From the NCBI GenBank assembly GCA_002490705.1, contig DKUO01000027.1, forward strand, positions 1 through 54,695: 54,695 bases of DNA, read 5' to 3'. This document shows, in pieces, positions 16,646 to 24,213 of the stretch. Under the pieces are notes generated by a model. The model saw only the letters and a list, made by a program, of their open reading frames with translations. It searched no databases and was not told the origin of the DNA. A program made the translations under genes and the position numbers. The DNA comes from Lachnospiraceae bacterium UBA7202. GTDB taxonomy: Bacteria; Bacillota; Clostridia; Lachnospirales; Lachnospiraceae. Numbering within the stretch: the first letter of the stretch is position 1; the number at the start of each line of letters is the position of its first letter.

Positions 16646-17242
16646 ATGGAACATATTTACCGCATCAAATACCAAAGCCAACTATATGAACTCCCCTATG
16701 AGGTGGTCTACAGCAGCCGTAAAACCTGCGCTGTCAGTATCTCCCCTGAGGGAGCAATCACCCTCCGGCTGCCCTTTGGCACTTCCGAGGCGCAGGTCCG
16801 CCGTCTTTTACTGGACAAACAGCACTGGATTATCACCCATTATCTGAAGGCTGTCAAACAGCTGGAAAGCCGCCCTGTTTCCGATCTGACGGACACACAG
16901 CGCGCCGCTTTGGAAAAGCGCTATATCGACGCCGCAAAGGAATATTTCCCGAAACGGGCCGCCTATTTTATCACTTTCACCGGAGGAAGTTTCAACCGTA
17001 TCACCATCCGCGACCAGAAAACCCGCTGGGGAAGCTGTAGCGCCAAAGGCACGCTCTCCTTCAACTGGCGGCTCATGCTGGCGCCGCCCGCCGTTCTGGA
17101 TTATGTGGTAGTACATGAATTGTGCCACCTGACCCACATGGATCACTCAAAGGCATTCTGGGCGTTGGTGGAAAGCGTCTGTCCCGATTACCGCGTCCAC
17201 CGAAAGTGGCTGAAAGAGCACGGGCAGGAGCTTGTGCTTTAA
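16646..17242 (+). CDS. YgjP-type (DUF45) zinc metallopeptidase
   Basis: 198 residues from the ATG at 16646. The C-terminal part has the conserved RITIRDQKTRWGSCS segment and the zinc motif HELCHLTHMDHSKAFW, in which HExxH plus the later His are the expected ligands; both are diagnostic for the YgjP/DUF45 (M48-like, SprT-related) proteins. Substrates are not known. The open frame reaches back to 16547, but that part is low in coding character and runs through the promoter, so the ATG right after the -10 box is preferred. Its TAA overlaps the stop of the convergent helicase gene by two bases, leaving no room for a separate terminator. Confidence 0.88.
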   Translation: MEHIYRIKYQSQLYELPYEVVYSSRKTCAVSISPEGAITLRLPFGTSEAQVRRLLLDKQHWIITHYLKAVKQLESRPVSDLTDTQRAALEKRYIDAAKEYFPKRAAYFITFTGGSFNRITIRDQKTRWGSCSAKGTLSFNWRLMLAPPAVLDYVVVHELCHLTHMDHSKAFWALVESVCPDYRVHRKWLKEHGQELVL

Positions 17243-18909
17243 TCCCATTTGGTCTTAATCCGCAGGCCGCCGTAGCGGGGTTCATAGTCCCTCTTCTTTT
17301 TCCCGCCGCTCTCGCGGTTATCCTTTCCTCCGAAACCACCCTTGCTCCCGCTCCGGCTGTTCTTATCGCCGCTTTGACCGCCTCGGCCGCCGGACTTTTT
17401 ATCGTAACCGCCCCTGCCGTCTTTGCTTCCTCGTGCGCCGTAGCCGCCTTTGCCGCCGCGGACATTCTTCGTCGGTTTCCTCTCAAAGAAAAACTTCTCC
17501 GCCCGGATATCCTCTATCTCGTCTCCCAGCTTCATCTTCATGAAAGCCGCCGCAATCTGCGTCGCACTGTACTGCCCCAGCGCCACCGCATCCAAAATAT
17601 ATTCTGTCGCTCTGCCGATATCCTCGTTTTCAATCACGGCCGTGGCTTCCTTCAAAATCTTTTCCGCCTTTCTGGCCATGATATCTGCCGCATTCGGCAC
17701 CTTGCGCTCCTTGATCTTCGTATGACAGATCCGCTCGATATCGCGGATTTTATATGCCTCCCTCCCCACCACAAGGGTAAAGGAGCGTCCCGTCTTACCC
17801 GCGCGTCCGGTTCTGCCGATGCGGTGCACGTAGTATTCAATATCATCGGGCACGTCATAATTAAAGACCGCCTCCACGTCGTTCACGTCAATGCCTCTGG
17901 CCGCCACGTCGGTGGCAATCAGGATATGAGTCTTGCCGCCGCGGAACAGATTCATCACCGTATCCCTCTGTCCCTGCGTCAGGTCACCGTGGAGACCCTC
18001 CACCTCATAGCCCCTCGCCTTCAAGTGTTCCGTCAGCTCGTCCACCATTCGCTTGGTGTTGCAGAAAATCAGTGCGCGCCCCGGCATGTAATAGTCAAGC
18101 AGACGGCAGAGCACCTCTTCCTTATCCTGCTTTCGCACCTGATAATATGCCTGCTTGATCAGCGGAATCGTAACTTCCTTGGGCGTCATCTTGACGTAAG
18201 CCGCATTTTTCTGATAGGTCTTTGTGATATCCAGAATCGGCTTCGGCATCGTGGCCGAAAAAAGCCCTGTCTGCCGCTCCTTTGGCATCTCCTTCAAAAT
18301 GGTTTCGATATCCTCCCGGAAACCCATGTTTAACATCTCGTCCGCCTCATCCAGGACTACCGTATGCACATGATCCATTTTAAGCGTATGCCGGCGCATG
18401 TGGTCCATCACCCGTCCGGGCGTTCCGACCACAATCTGCACGCCGGTCTTTAAGTTCTTGATCTGTTTGTAAATTTCCTGTCCGCCGTAGACCGGCAGCA
18501 CCTTGATGCCGTTCATATATTTGGCAAACTTGCGAAGCTCGTCCGCCGCCTGCATGGCAAGCTCTCTGGTAGGACACAAAATCACCGCCTGCAAAGAGCG
18601 GTCCTCCGGGTCAATCTTCTGTAAAATCGGGATGCCGAAAGCCGCCGTTTTTCCTGTGCCGGTCTGGGCCTGTCCTATGATATCCTGTCCTGTCATAAAC
18701 AGAGGAATGGCCTGCTCCTGAATAGGCGTCATATGCTCAAAGCCAAGCTCCCTGACTGCCCGCAGAATCCTGCCGTCGATTCCTGCGTCCTCGTAGCGCC
18801 TTCCTTCCTTTTCCCCGCCGTCCCCTTCGTCATAACGGTTGGCCGTCAGGATCTCCTTCTCCAAAAATGCGTCGAACTCTTCATTCTTTTTCCTGTTTTC
18901 TTTACTCAT
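17239..18909 (-). CDS. DEAD-box ATP-dependent RNA helicase (CshA/DeaD type)
   Basis: About 556 residues from MSKENRKK at 18909, chosen for the GGAGG ribosome site; the frame extends upstream without one. Core motifs in order: Q-motif GFEHMTPIQEQAI, Walker A AQTGTGKT, PTRELA, TPGR, DEAD, SATM, then RGIDV and HRIGRTGRAG. After the helicase core comes a linker and a C-terminal Gly/Arg/Lys-rich tail (RGGKGGYG and repeats) that should bind RNA non-specifically. By family it unwinds rRNA precursors or structured mRNA and aids cold growth and decay. It lies 92 bases after mecA behind a possible terminator hairpin. Confidence 0.95.
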   Translation of the reverse strand: MSKENRKKNEEFDAFLEKEILTANRYDEGDGGEKEGRRYEDAGIDGRILRAVRELGFEHMTPIQEQAIPLFMTGQDIIGQAQTGTGKTAAFGIPILQKIDPEDRSLQAVILCPTRELAMQAADELRKFAKYMNGIKVLPVYGGQEIYKQIKNLKTGVQIVVGTPGRVMDHMRRHTLKMDHVHTVVLDEADEMLNMGFREDIETILKEMPKERQTGLFSATMPKPILDITKTYQKNAAYVKMTPKEVTIPLIKQAYYQVRKQDKEEVLCRLLDYYMPGRALIFCNTKRMVDELTEHLKARGYEVEGLHGDLTQGQRDTVMNLFRGGKTHILIATDVAARGIDVNDVEAVFNYDVPDDIEYYVHRIGRTGRAGKTGRSFTLVVGREAYKIRDIERICHTKIKERKVPNAADIMARKAEKILKEATAVIENEDIGRATEYILDAVALGQYSATQIAAAFMKMKLGDEIEDIRAEKFFFERKPTKNVRGGKGGYGARGSKDGRGGYDKKSGGRGGQSGDKNSRSGSKGGFGGKDNRESGGKKKRDYEPRYGGLRIKTKWD

Positions 18910-18928
18910 CTTTCCTCCACAAAAGAAG

Positions 18929-18956
18929 TGCTGCCAGCTTTTGAGGCATGGCAGCA
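18929..18956 (-). terminator. Possible mecA terminator in the helicase leader
   Basis: Perfect 8-base arms TGCTGCCA/TGGCAGCA (18929-18936 and 18949-18956) with a 12-base loop. On the minus strand the hairpin is followed by CTTCTTTT, a broken T-tract, so termination after mecA is likely but may be incomplete. Confidence 0.5.
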
Positions 18957-19001
18957 TTGTAAACCGCTCACTGTTTGATTTCCTGCTTTCCACTGATTCT
19001 G

Positions 19002-19661
19002 TTATGCATTGTAAATTCTGCGAAGCTTGCTCACCGCCCGGTCCCTGATCAGGCATTCCCCATGCTCCTCCAAATACTGCATCCGCTCCTCGGACACCGC
19101 AATCAGATTTCCGAATTCCACGGCTTGAGCGCTGATCCTGTTAAAGGACTTGTAGGAGAGCCGGTTCTTCTCCAGTACCAGATAATAGTCCTCACCCTCT
19201 TTATACAGATGGCTCTTCACGGAATATGTATTCGGAATCGTGGCCGCGTACTGCATCGTCTCGTGCATCGAGGCAAAGACGAACATTCTGCGGTTCTCGT
19301 CATACTCTCCGGACGTCTGCGCCGCCACCCGGGCCCGCTCCTCCTGTCCGGCCAACTCCGCGCTGAATTCCTGTAACACTTCCTTCAGATTCTGTAGCAT
19401 CTCCTTGAAGGCCGCCGGGCCTTCATCCGTAAAGGTTACCACAAGGCCGTTATCCTTAAGCGGCGTGATCTGCATGGCGATATTGCCATTGTTAATCTGG
19501 TATCCTACCTCTTCATGGGCTCTTTCAATGATATCCCGCAAGAACTCCTCGCCTCTCTCGTTGCGCTCGAAGATATCCGACAACGTAAGCCCATACTCGC
19601 TCATGTCATCCGCAGAAACAATACACTGCACTGTGGCGTCATTAATCTTCTTATATTTCAT
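19002..19661 (-). CDS. mecA: Adaptor protein MecA
   Basis: A 219-residue MecA/YpbH-family adaptor. The N-terminus MKYKKINDATVQCIVSADDM and the segment DIIERAHEEVGYQINNG are typical of the substrate-binding domain; an acidic and Gln-rich middle links to a C-terminal domain (YAATIPNTYSVKSHLYKEG, YYLVLEK) that docks ClpC. It hands substrates to ClpC/ClpP for degradation; in Bacillus the best known is ComK, but in Clostridia the targets differ. It has its own promoter with a striking inverted repeat at 19702-19724. Confidence 0.92.
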   Translation of the reverse strand: MKYKKINDATVQCIVSADDMSEYGLTLSDIFERNERGEEFLRDIIERAHEEVGYQINNGNIAMQITPLKDNGLVVTFTDEGPAAFKEMLQNLKEVLQEFSAELAGQEERARVAAQTSGEYDENRRMFVFASMHETMQYAATIPNTYSVKSHLYKEGEDYYLVLEKNRLSYKSFNRISAQAVEFGNLIAVSEERMQYLEEHGECLIRDRAVSKLRRIYNA

Positions 19662-19701
19662 GTATTTTCCTGTCCCCTATCTTTTCCAAGTGTAGCCATA
19701 C

Positions 19702-19729
19702 CTATACTATCGTAAAGAGTATAGCACAA
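19702..19729 (-). promoter_or_regulatory. mecA promoter with a 7-bp inverted repeat in the spacer
   Basis: Minus strand TTGTGC (19729-19724), 17-base spacer, TATAGG (19706-19701). CTATACT/AGTATAG arms (19702-19708 and 19718-19724, 9-base gap) nearly fill the promoter, as a repressor operator would. Confidence 0.55.
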
Positions 19730-19758
19730 AAATACGCAATAAGGAAGAATCTTATCGC
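19728..19758 (-). terminator. Probable terminator of the M56-M23 gene
   Basis: Minus-strand stem GCGATAAG/CTTATTGC (19758-19751 and 19743-19736, one G-T pair) with a 7-base loop, followed after GTA by TTTTT. It ends the gene at 19786 and touches the mecA -35 box. Confidence 0.55.
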
Positions 19759-19785
19759 GTATCTTTCAAAAATCTTTCAAAAAAA

Positions 19786-22437
19786 TTATTTTTCGCCTCC
19801 CCAAACGGGCTCCTGCCACTCTCCATCACCGCTTACTGCAAAGTGCAGATGCGGGCCTGTAGCCCGTCCCGTCTGGCCCACCGTAGCGATCTTGTCCCCC
19901 GCCGAAACTTTATCTTTCTCGGAAACCAGAATATCCCTACAGTGGGTATAATACGTCATCTGGCCGCTGTCCCCGTGCCACAAAACCACGTAATTACCGT
20001 TTTCCGCATCAAAGCCTGTCCGGTAGACCGCGCCGTCCGCTGCCGCAAGTACATCCGCTCCCGAAGGCGCCGCCAGATCCACGCCGTTGTGCCTCCTCTT
20101 CTCCCCGGTAACCGGATGGGTTCGTTCTCCATAGGGATCGGAAATCCGCTCGTAATCCGGACAGGGATTGGAAAAGATGATCGCCACCTCATGATGTACA
20201 CCGGGGTATGCAAGCGGCTCCGCCAGCGTATCGCCTGTTGCGCTGTCCCCGTCCTGCCCGCTTGCCGCCGCGCCATTTCCATCCTGCCCGTTCTCCGGGT
20301 CTTTTCCCTGCCGAATTTCCTGAAGCTCCCTCTCCTGCGTCAGAGAGTTAATCTGATACTGCTCATCCACCTTTGGCTGTCCGAAACGGAACCCGCCGTC
20401 CTCCCCTTCATCCCATAACAGTTGTACCGCGATTGGCGACAGACCGTAACTCCAGAGATCCTCATAGCCATTCAGTTTGAGTCCGGGCACCAGCTGGATC
20501 GTAATCCCTTCAAAATCTTCACCGGCCTCCTCCCCGAAAATTTCACTGTTCAGGTTAAAGGCTACGGCATACGTACAAATCCCCACCTCCTCCACCTCAA
20601 AATCCTGATAGCCGGAAATATCAAGCGCTCCCGCCGGCGCATTTGCAGCCCCGTCATAATATACCCGCACCTGTCCCTTCTCCTTGTCAATTCCATAAGA
20701 CAGATGCCAGTCAGCCCATGAAAGATAGTCCTCCTGCGGAAGCACCTTTAACTCCACCGTACCGGTATCGTACCGGAAACCTGCGGCAAGCCGCCAGATC
20801 TCCACCACATCGCTCTCCTCCTCCACATATTTCCAGACAAACCGTCTGGGCTTGCCGTCCTGCGCCCGTTCCAGAACCCTGATATTTGGGCTGACCTCAT
20901 TCATGTAGGAGGGATACCAGACAAGATCAAAGGCATTTACGTCCTCCCCGATCAGGGTCTTCACGCCCCGGCAGCCAAACCCTTCTGTGTAGAGTCCGTA
21001 ACAGGAGATGGCTTCCTCCTCGTCACGGCAGAGCAGATACCATCCCTCCTCGGGCGCATCCTCCCGTTTCCCTGCGTTGTATTCATAGAAATGCTGCACA
21101 TCCACTCTCCGATCCTCGGAAAGGCCGCTGTCAGCATAATCGGCGAGGGCTTTGGCAAAAGCCGCTTGTTCGGCATATTCCTCCTGTATCCGGGTAAACT
21201 CCTCATTTTCCCCCTCCACAACCATAGTTCGGTTCTGGGTAGAAGAGGCCTCCTCCGTTTTCTGTCCATCCGCGCTGTTTTTCTCCGCTGCCGTTGCGTC
21301 CGGCATCTCCTCCCCGCTCTGATCCGCCGCTCCCGTAAAGGCGCAGCCGCAGATCAGAAAAACCAGAGAGAGAACCGCCGCCAGCACCACCGCCTCCGCT
21401 TTCCTTATCTCGGCAAGCGACGTAATCCGCTCCCTGACGCCCCGCGCGCTCCCGGAAAACATGAGCGGCATACCGGGACACTCCGCTTTCCCTGTCCCCT
21501 CCTGCAAAAGAGCCAGAAGCGTCCTTCCGTAAGCAAAGCGCTCCCCCTCGCCAAGCAGTCTGACCGCCGCCTCGTCGCAGGCGAGGTCGCTGTCCTGCCT
21601 CGCCGCAAAGGCCGCCGCCCACACCAGCGGATCAAACCACCAGAGTGCCGCAAGGGCACACCTCAAAAAAGCCCAAAACCCGTCCCCATGCAGAGCGTGA
21701 CTGTACTCATGGGCCAGAACGTGAAGCATCCCCTGTTCCCCGCCGGGCGTCTCCTCCCCGATATAAATGTGCCGTCCCACCAGACAGGGACTGGGTAACC
21801 CTTTTACCCGATACACCCGCATACCGCGCCGCGCCAGTTTTTCTCCCATTACATTCGGAAGCTCCTCTTCGGAAATCTCCCGCCGGTTCCTGCGCAGATA
21901 GCGCACGAAACGAAACCGCATCCAAAACAGATAGCCGCTTACGGAAAGCACGCCCAAGAGCCATACTCCCGCAGTAACCGGCTGCCAAACATTCCTCTTC
22001 CCATAGGCCGTTTCTGACTCCGCATTCGCGACGGGCGCGGCCTCTGATCCGCTCTGCGTTTTGTCCGGGACCGATACCGTTTCGTCTGTCTGTCCCGCTG
22101 GTTCCTGCGCCGGATTTTGCCAAGAAGGCGCTGTGCCGGCAGTCTCCGTATACGCGGCGCCGGACTCTCCTGCTCCCAGCACATTACTTTCCTGCCGGAA
22201 AAGTTCCCGTCCCGCGCCTCCTTGCATCGCGCTCTCCTGAAGGATATCTTGAAAAAGATTCATCACGCTGACGGGGCTTGTCCCCAAAGACAGGGGCATA
22301 AGCAGCCGGGCCGCCACCAGCAGCCACAATCCGTAGCGAAGCCTCATGCTGATTTTTCTCATGGTCAGCTTCCGCAGGCCAAAGATACCCACAATCAACA
22401 CAGAGGATGTAACCAAGATTTCAAAAACTGCTGCCAT
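19786..22437 (-). CDS. BlaR1/MecR1-type M56 sensor peptidase fused to an M23 endopeptidase domain
   Basis: About 883 residues from the ATG at 22437, which overlaps the blaI stop (TGATG) behind a GGAGGGG site. The N-terminal part has membrane helices and the M56 zinc site HEYSH at about residues 243-247 plus the downstream ACDEAAV ligand region. A further helix (near residue 360) leads to a long extracellular region of about 400 residues without a recognised fold. The last 120 residues are a LytM/M23 domain with HNGVDLAAP, YTHC and GPHLHFAV, all zinc or catalytic positions present. BlaR-type sensors cleave the partner repressor on a cell-wall signal; here a wall hydrolase replaces the usual beta-lactam sensor. 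Membrane protein. Confidence 0.85.
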   Translation of the reverse strand: MAAVFEILVTSSVLIVGIFGLRKLTMRKISMRLRYGLWLLVAARLLMPLSLGTSPVSVMNLFQDILQESAMQGGAGRELFRQESNVLGAGESGAAYTETAGTAPSWQNPAQEPAGQTDETVSVPDKTQSGSEAAPVANAESETAYGKRNVWQPVTAGVWLLGVLSVSGYLFWMRFRFVRYLRRNRREISEEELPNVMGEKLARRGMRVYRVKGLPSPCLVGRHIYIGEETPGGEQGMLHVLAHEYSHALHGDGFWAFLRCALAALWWFDPLVWAAAFAARQDSDLACDEAAVRLLGEGERFAYGRTLLALLQEGTGKAECPGMPLMFSGSARGVRERITSLAEIRKAEAVVLAAVLSLVFLICGCAFTGAADQSGEEMPDATAAEKNSADGQKTEEASSTQNRTMVVEGENEEFTRIQEEYAEQAAFAKALADYADSGLSEDRRVDVQHFYEYNAGKREDAPEEGWYLLCRDEEEAISCYGLYTEGFGCRGVKTLIGEDVNAFDLVWYPSYMNEVSPNIRVLERAQDGKPRRFVWKYVEEESDVVEIWRLAAGFRYDTGTVELKVLPQEDYLSWADWHLSYGIDKEKGQVRVYYDGAANAPAGALDISGYQDFEVEEVGICTYAVAFNLNSEIFGEEAGEDFEGITIQLVPGLKLNGYEDLWSYGLSPIAVQLLWDEGEDGGFRFGQPKVDEQYQINSLTQERELQEIRQGKDPENGQDGNGAAASGQDGDSATGDTLAEPLAYPGVHHEVAIIFSNPCPDYERISDPYGERTHPVTGEKRRHNGVDLAAPSGADVLAAADGAVYRTGFDAENGNYVVLWHGDSGQMTYYTHCRDILVSEKDKVSAGDKIATVGQTGRATGPHLHFAVSGDGEWQEPVWGGEK

Positions 22438-22847
22438 CACTGCCGCTCCCCCTCCTTCCACTCTTCCGCTTCAATCCCGCAGGACGCTTCGGCACGGCTT
22501 AAAATCTCGTGGAGCTCGGCGATCTCCTTTTCGGAAAGCGCCCGCTGCTCCACCATGGTATTCAGCATAAGCCCCATTTTACCGTCGAAGACTCTCTCCA
22601 GAAACTCCTCCGTCTCCTGCAAAACTGCCTCCTTTCTCTCAATCCTCGGATAATACAGTTTTGCCCGCACGCCCGCCTCATAATACACGGCGCCCTTATC
22701 CTCCATCCGTTTTAAAAAAGTCATGATCGTGTGCTTCGTCCATCCCGTGGTCTCCTGAAAACGCCGGGTCAGCTGCGTAATCGTCTGGGGCGCCTCCTCC
22801 CACAACACATTCATAACCTTCCATTCCGCTTCCGATAATCTGATCAT
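22437..22847 (-). CDS. BlaI/MecI/CopY-family repressor
   Basis: A 136-residue protein with the BlaI winged helix (LSEAEWKVMNVLWEE, TRRFQETTGWTKHTIMTFLKRMEDKGAVYYE) and a C-terminal dimerisation domain with the usual cleavable linker region. It represses its own operon until the M56 partner inactivates it. First gene of a two-gene operon; its stop overlaps the sensor start. The promoter upstream carries a 7-bp inverted repeat that is the likely operator. Confidence 0.93.
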   Translation of the reverse strand: MIRLSEAEWKVMNVLWEEAPQTITQLTRRFQETTGWTKHTIMTFLKRMEDKGAVYYEAGVRAKLYYPRIERKEAVLQETEEFLERVFDGKMGLMLNTMVEQRALSEKEIAELHEILSRAEASCGIEAEEWKEGERQ

Positions 22848-22933
22848 ATGTTCCCTCGTTTCTACACTATGCCCTGATCTGTTTTCCGTCTTGCCGATCT
22901 ATACAGGTTGACATCTGCCTACCTTTTTTATTT

Positions 22934-22965
22934 ATGACTATACTCCTTTGGTAGTCATTTGTCAA
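22934..22965 (-). promoter_or_regulatory. blaI promoter and operator
   Basis: Minus strand TTGACA (22965-22960), exactly 17 bases, TATAGT (22942-22937). The inverted repeat ATGACTA/TAGTCAT (22934-22940 and 22952-22958, 11-base gap) lies inside the promoter, spanning the -10 box and most of the spacer. Confidence 0.8.
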
Positions 22966-23088
22966 CCTATTCTCTTATCCGTTTTCTCTTTTTTATCTGC
23001 TTTTATCGCGATAGCGTTTGTTTTTTCAGAATTTTTGTACTTTTTTTGTATTTTTTTAGAATTCTTTCTTTCCTTTTTTTAAAAAAAC

Positions 23089-23128
23089 TGCTAAAATAAG
23101 GTTAAGTAATAAGGATTCATGCCGATAT
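23089..23128 (+). promoter_or_regulatory. Overlapping SigA extended -10 and SigD/FliA-like promoters
   Basis: TGCTAAAAT (23089-23097) is an extended -10 with a poor -35. Just downstream TTAAGTAA, 11 bases, GCCGATAT (23102-23128) closely matches the flagellar sigma consensus TAAAGTTT-N11-GCCGATAA. The rest of the gene-free stretch 22966-23088 holds only T-rich sequence. Confidence 0.6.
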
Positions 23129-23197
23129 CCTTAACAGAACAAGGAGTTCGCTGTGCAGCAAGGATATGGCCATATCGAAACGCACAAATATGAATCC
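23113..23197 (+). ncRNA. Candidate structured leader upstream of a small unknown gene
   Basis: Nested complementary segments: GGATTCAT (23113-23120) with ATGAATCC (23190-23197); GCCGATATCCTT (23121-23132) with AAGGATATGGC (about 23160-23170, one bulge); and ACAGAAC with GTTCGCTGT inside. The closing stem abuts the AAGGAGGG ribosome site at 23198. A SigA start near 23104 would transcribe all of it; a start from the SigD-like promoter would skip the 5-prime arms. It does not match a riboswitch class I know. Confidence 0.4.
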
Positions 23198-23241
23198 AAG
23201 GAGGGATCACCGCAATCTATGCAAATCAATGGAATTATAAT

Positions 23242-23469
23242 GTGGAAGCGGTTATGGCGGTTACCCCGGTGAGGAAGCTAGCTTCCGAAGACAAAAATCG
23301 CCAGTCCAAACAGAACCCGTCCAAAACCTTTGCAAAGAAGTTCTTTTCCGAAGTGTTGGACGAGGCTTTTGAGAAGGAACAGAGTCGAAATATCGAAATC
23401 CGCACCACCGGATACACGAAAAACGCCCTTCCTTTTCAGAATTTTGTGAATTTACGGGAATATTCTTAG
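23242..23469 (+). CDS. Small unknown protein, start region possibly frameshifted
   Basis: An open frame from GTG at 23242 codes for 75 residues containing VEAVMAVTPVRKLASED and a helical, basic middle (FAKKFFSEVLDEAFEKEQ). There is no ribosome site close to that GTG. The strong AAGGAGGG at 23198-23205 instead points to the ATG at 23219, which reads MQINGI and then runs off-frame to a stop after 17 codons. One base gained or lost near 23233-23241 would join the two parts. A terminator follows at 23491. I do not recognise the family. The SigD-like promoter suggests a motility or late-stage regulon, which is inference. Confidence 0.5.
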   Translation: MEAVMAVTPVRKLASEDKNRQSKQNPSKTFAKKFFSEVLDEAFEKEQSRNIEIRTTGYTKNALPFQNFVNLREYS

Positions 23470-23490
23470 AATTGCAAAAAATATAAAAAA

Positions 23491-23534
23491 AATCAGAAAG
23501 CTCAGTGCGTCCGATCTGTGCTTTCTGATTTTTT
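23491..23534 (+). terminator. Intrinsic terminator of the small gene at 23242
   Basis: Stem AATCAGAAAGC/GCTTTCTGATT (23491-23501 and 23520-23530) with an 18-base loop, followed by TTTT. It supports the short frame upstream being a real transcription unit. Confidence 0.85.
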
Positions 23535-23600
23535 ATGCTCATTTTTTCTCTCACGGCTTTTGTAACACCGCTCAGAAGCTGTAATCTTTGGCAATGCCAT

Positions 23601-23648
23601 CAAGAATTACGCAGTAATTCTTGCGTCGCAGGGTGCTGACCCTGCGAC
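23601..23648 (-). repeat. Pair of adjacent perfect hairpins after the Rrf2 gene
   Basis: CAAGAATTA/TAATTCTTG (23601-23609 and 23615-23623, loop CGCAG) and GTCGCAGGGT/ACCCTGCGAC (23625-23634 and 23639-23648, loop GCTG), one base apart. They start two bases beyond the Rrf2 stop and lack a T-tract on the minus strand. Confidence 0.75.
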
Positions 23649-23650
23649 AG

Positions 23651-24085
23651 CTATATGACATAATTATTACTCTTCTGTTCGTGCCACTCCACCAGATCCG
23701 CCAGCGTCACCTTATCTACCACATCGCTGACCGCCTGATTCAACATCTGCCAAAGGCGCAGGGTAACGCAGTTTTCCCGTCTTTCGCAGCTGTATGCCTC
23801 ATCATCCAGACAGGCTACGGGCGTCAGAGGCCCTTCTGTCAGGCGAAGGATCATTCCCACCGTATACTGCTCCGGCGACTTCATCAAATGATACCCGCCC
23901 TGCGGTCCTCTGACACTCTTCACATACCCGGCCTTATTTAAAATGGAAATGATCTGTTCCAGATATTTCTCCGATATCTCCTGTCTGGCCGCGATGTCAC
24001 GGATTCTCACCGGTTCCCCGGTATCGTAAATCGCAAGATCCAGCATCATTCTCAGCGCGTATCTGCCCTTTGTCGAAATCTTCAT
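23651..24085 (-). CDS. Rrf2-family transcriptional regulator with three conserved cysteines
   Basis: A 144-residue Rrf2 protein. N-terminal winged helix MKISTKGRYALRMMLDLA with the recognition segment ISEKYLEQIISILNKAGYVKSVRGPQGGY. Cys92, Cys100 and Cys106 are spaced much as the [2Fe-2S] ligands of IscR, so it may sense iron-sulfur status. No isc, nif or suf genes adjoin it; in many Clostridia the iscS and nifU-like genes follow this regulator, and their absence here means its targets are elsewhere. CymR-type (cluster-free) regulators lack these cysteines, so I prefer the IscR-like reading. Confidence 0.9.
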   Translation of the reverse strand: MKISTKGRYALRMMLDLAIYDTGEPVRIRDIAARQEISEKYLEQIISILNKAGYVKSVRGPQGGYHLMKSPEQYTVGMILRLTEGPLTPVACLDDEAYSCERRENCVTLRLWQMLNQAVSDVVDKVTLADLVEWHEQKSNNYVI

Positions 24086-24175
24086 ATCCTCTTCCCTCTC
24101 CCGTTCTGAAATTTTCCCACTATTCTTCTGTATTCCTATCGTTTTAATATATTTTATTATATAAAGTTATACTAT

Positions 24176-24207
24176 AAAAACAAGGCGCCTGTCAAGAAGC
24201 GCCTTGT
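24176..24207 (-). terminator. Terminator of the CmpB-like gene
   Basis: Perfect 9-base arms (24180-24188 and 24199-24207) with a 10-base loop; on the minus strand the stem is followed by TTTTT. It begins seven bases after the stop codon. Confidence 0.9.
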
Positions 24208-24213
24208 GATCTG

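Noticed and set aside
23113..23197. Cyclic-di-GMP or other known riboswitch
   Set aside because: Stem layout and conserved bases do not match the classes I know; kept only as an unclassified candidate.
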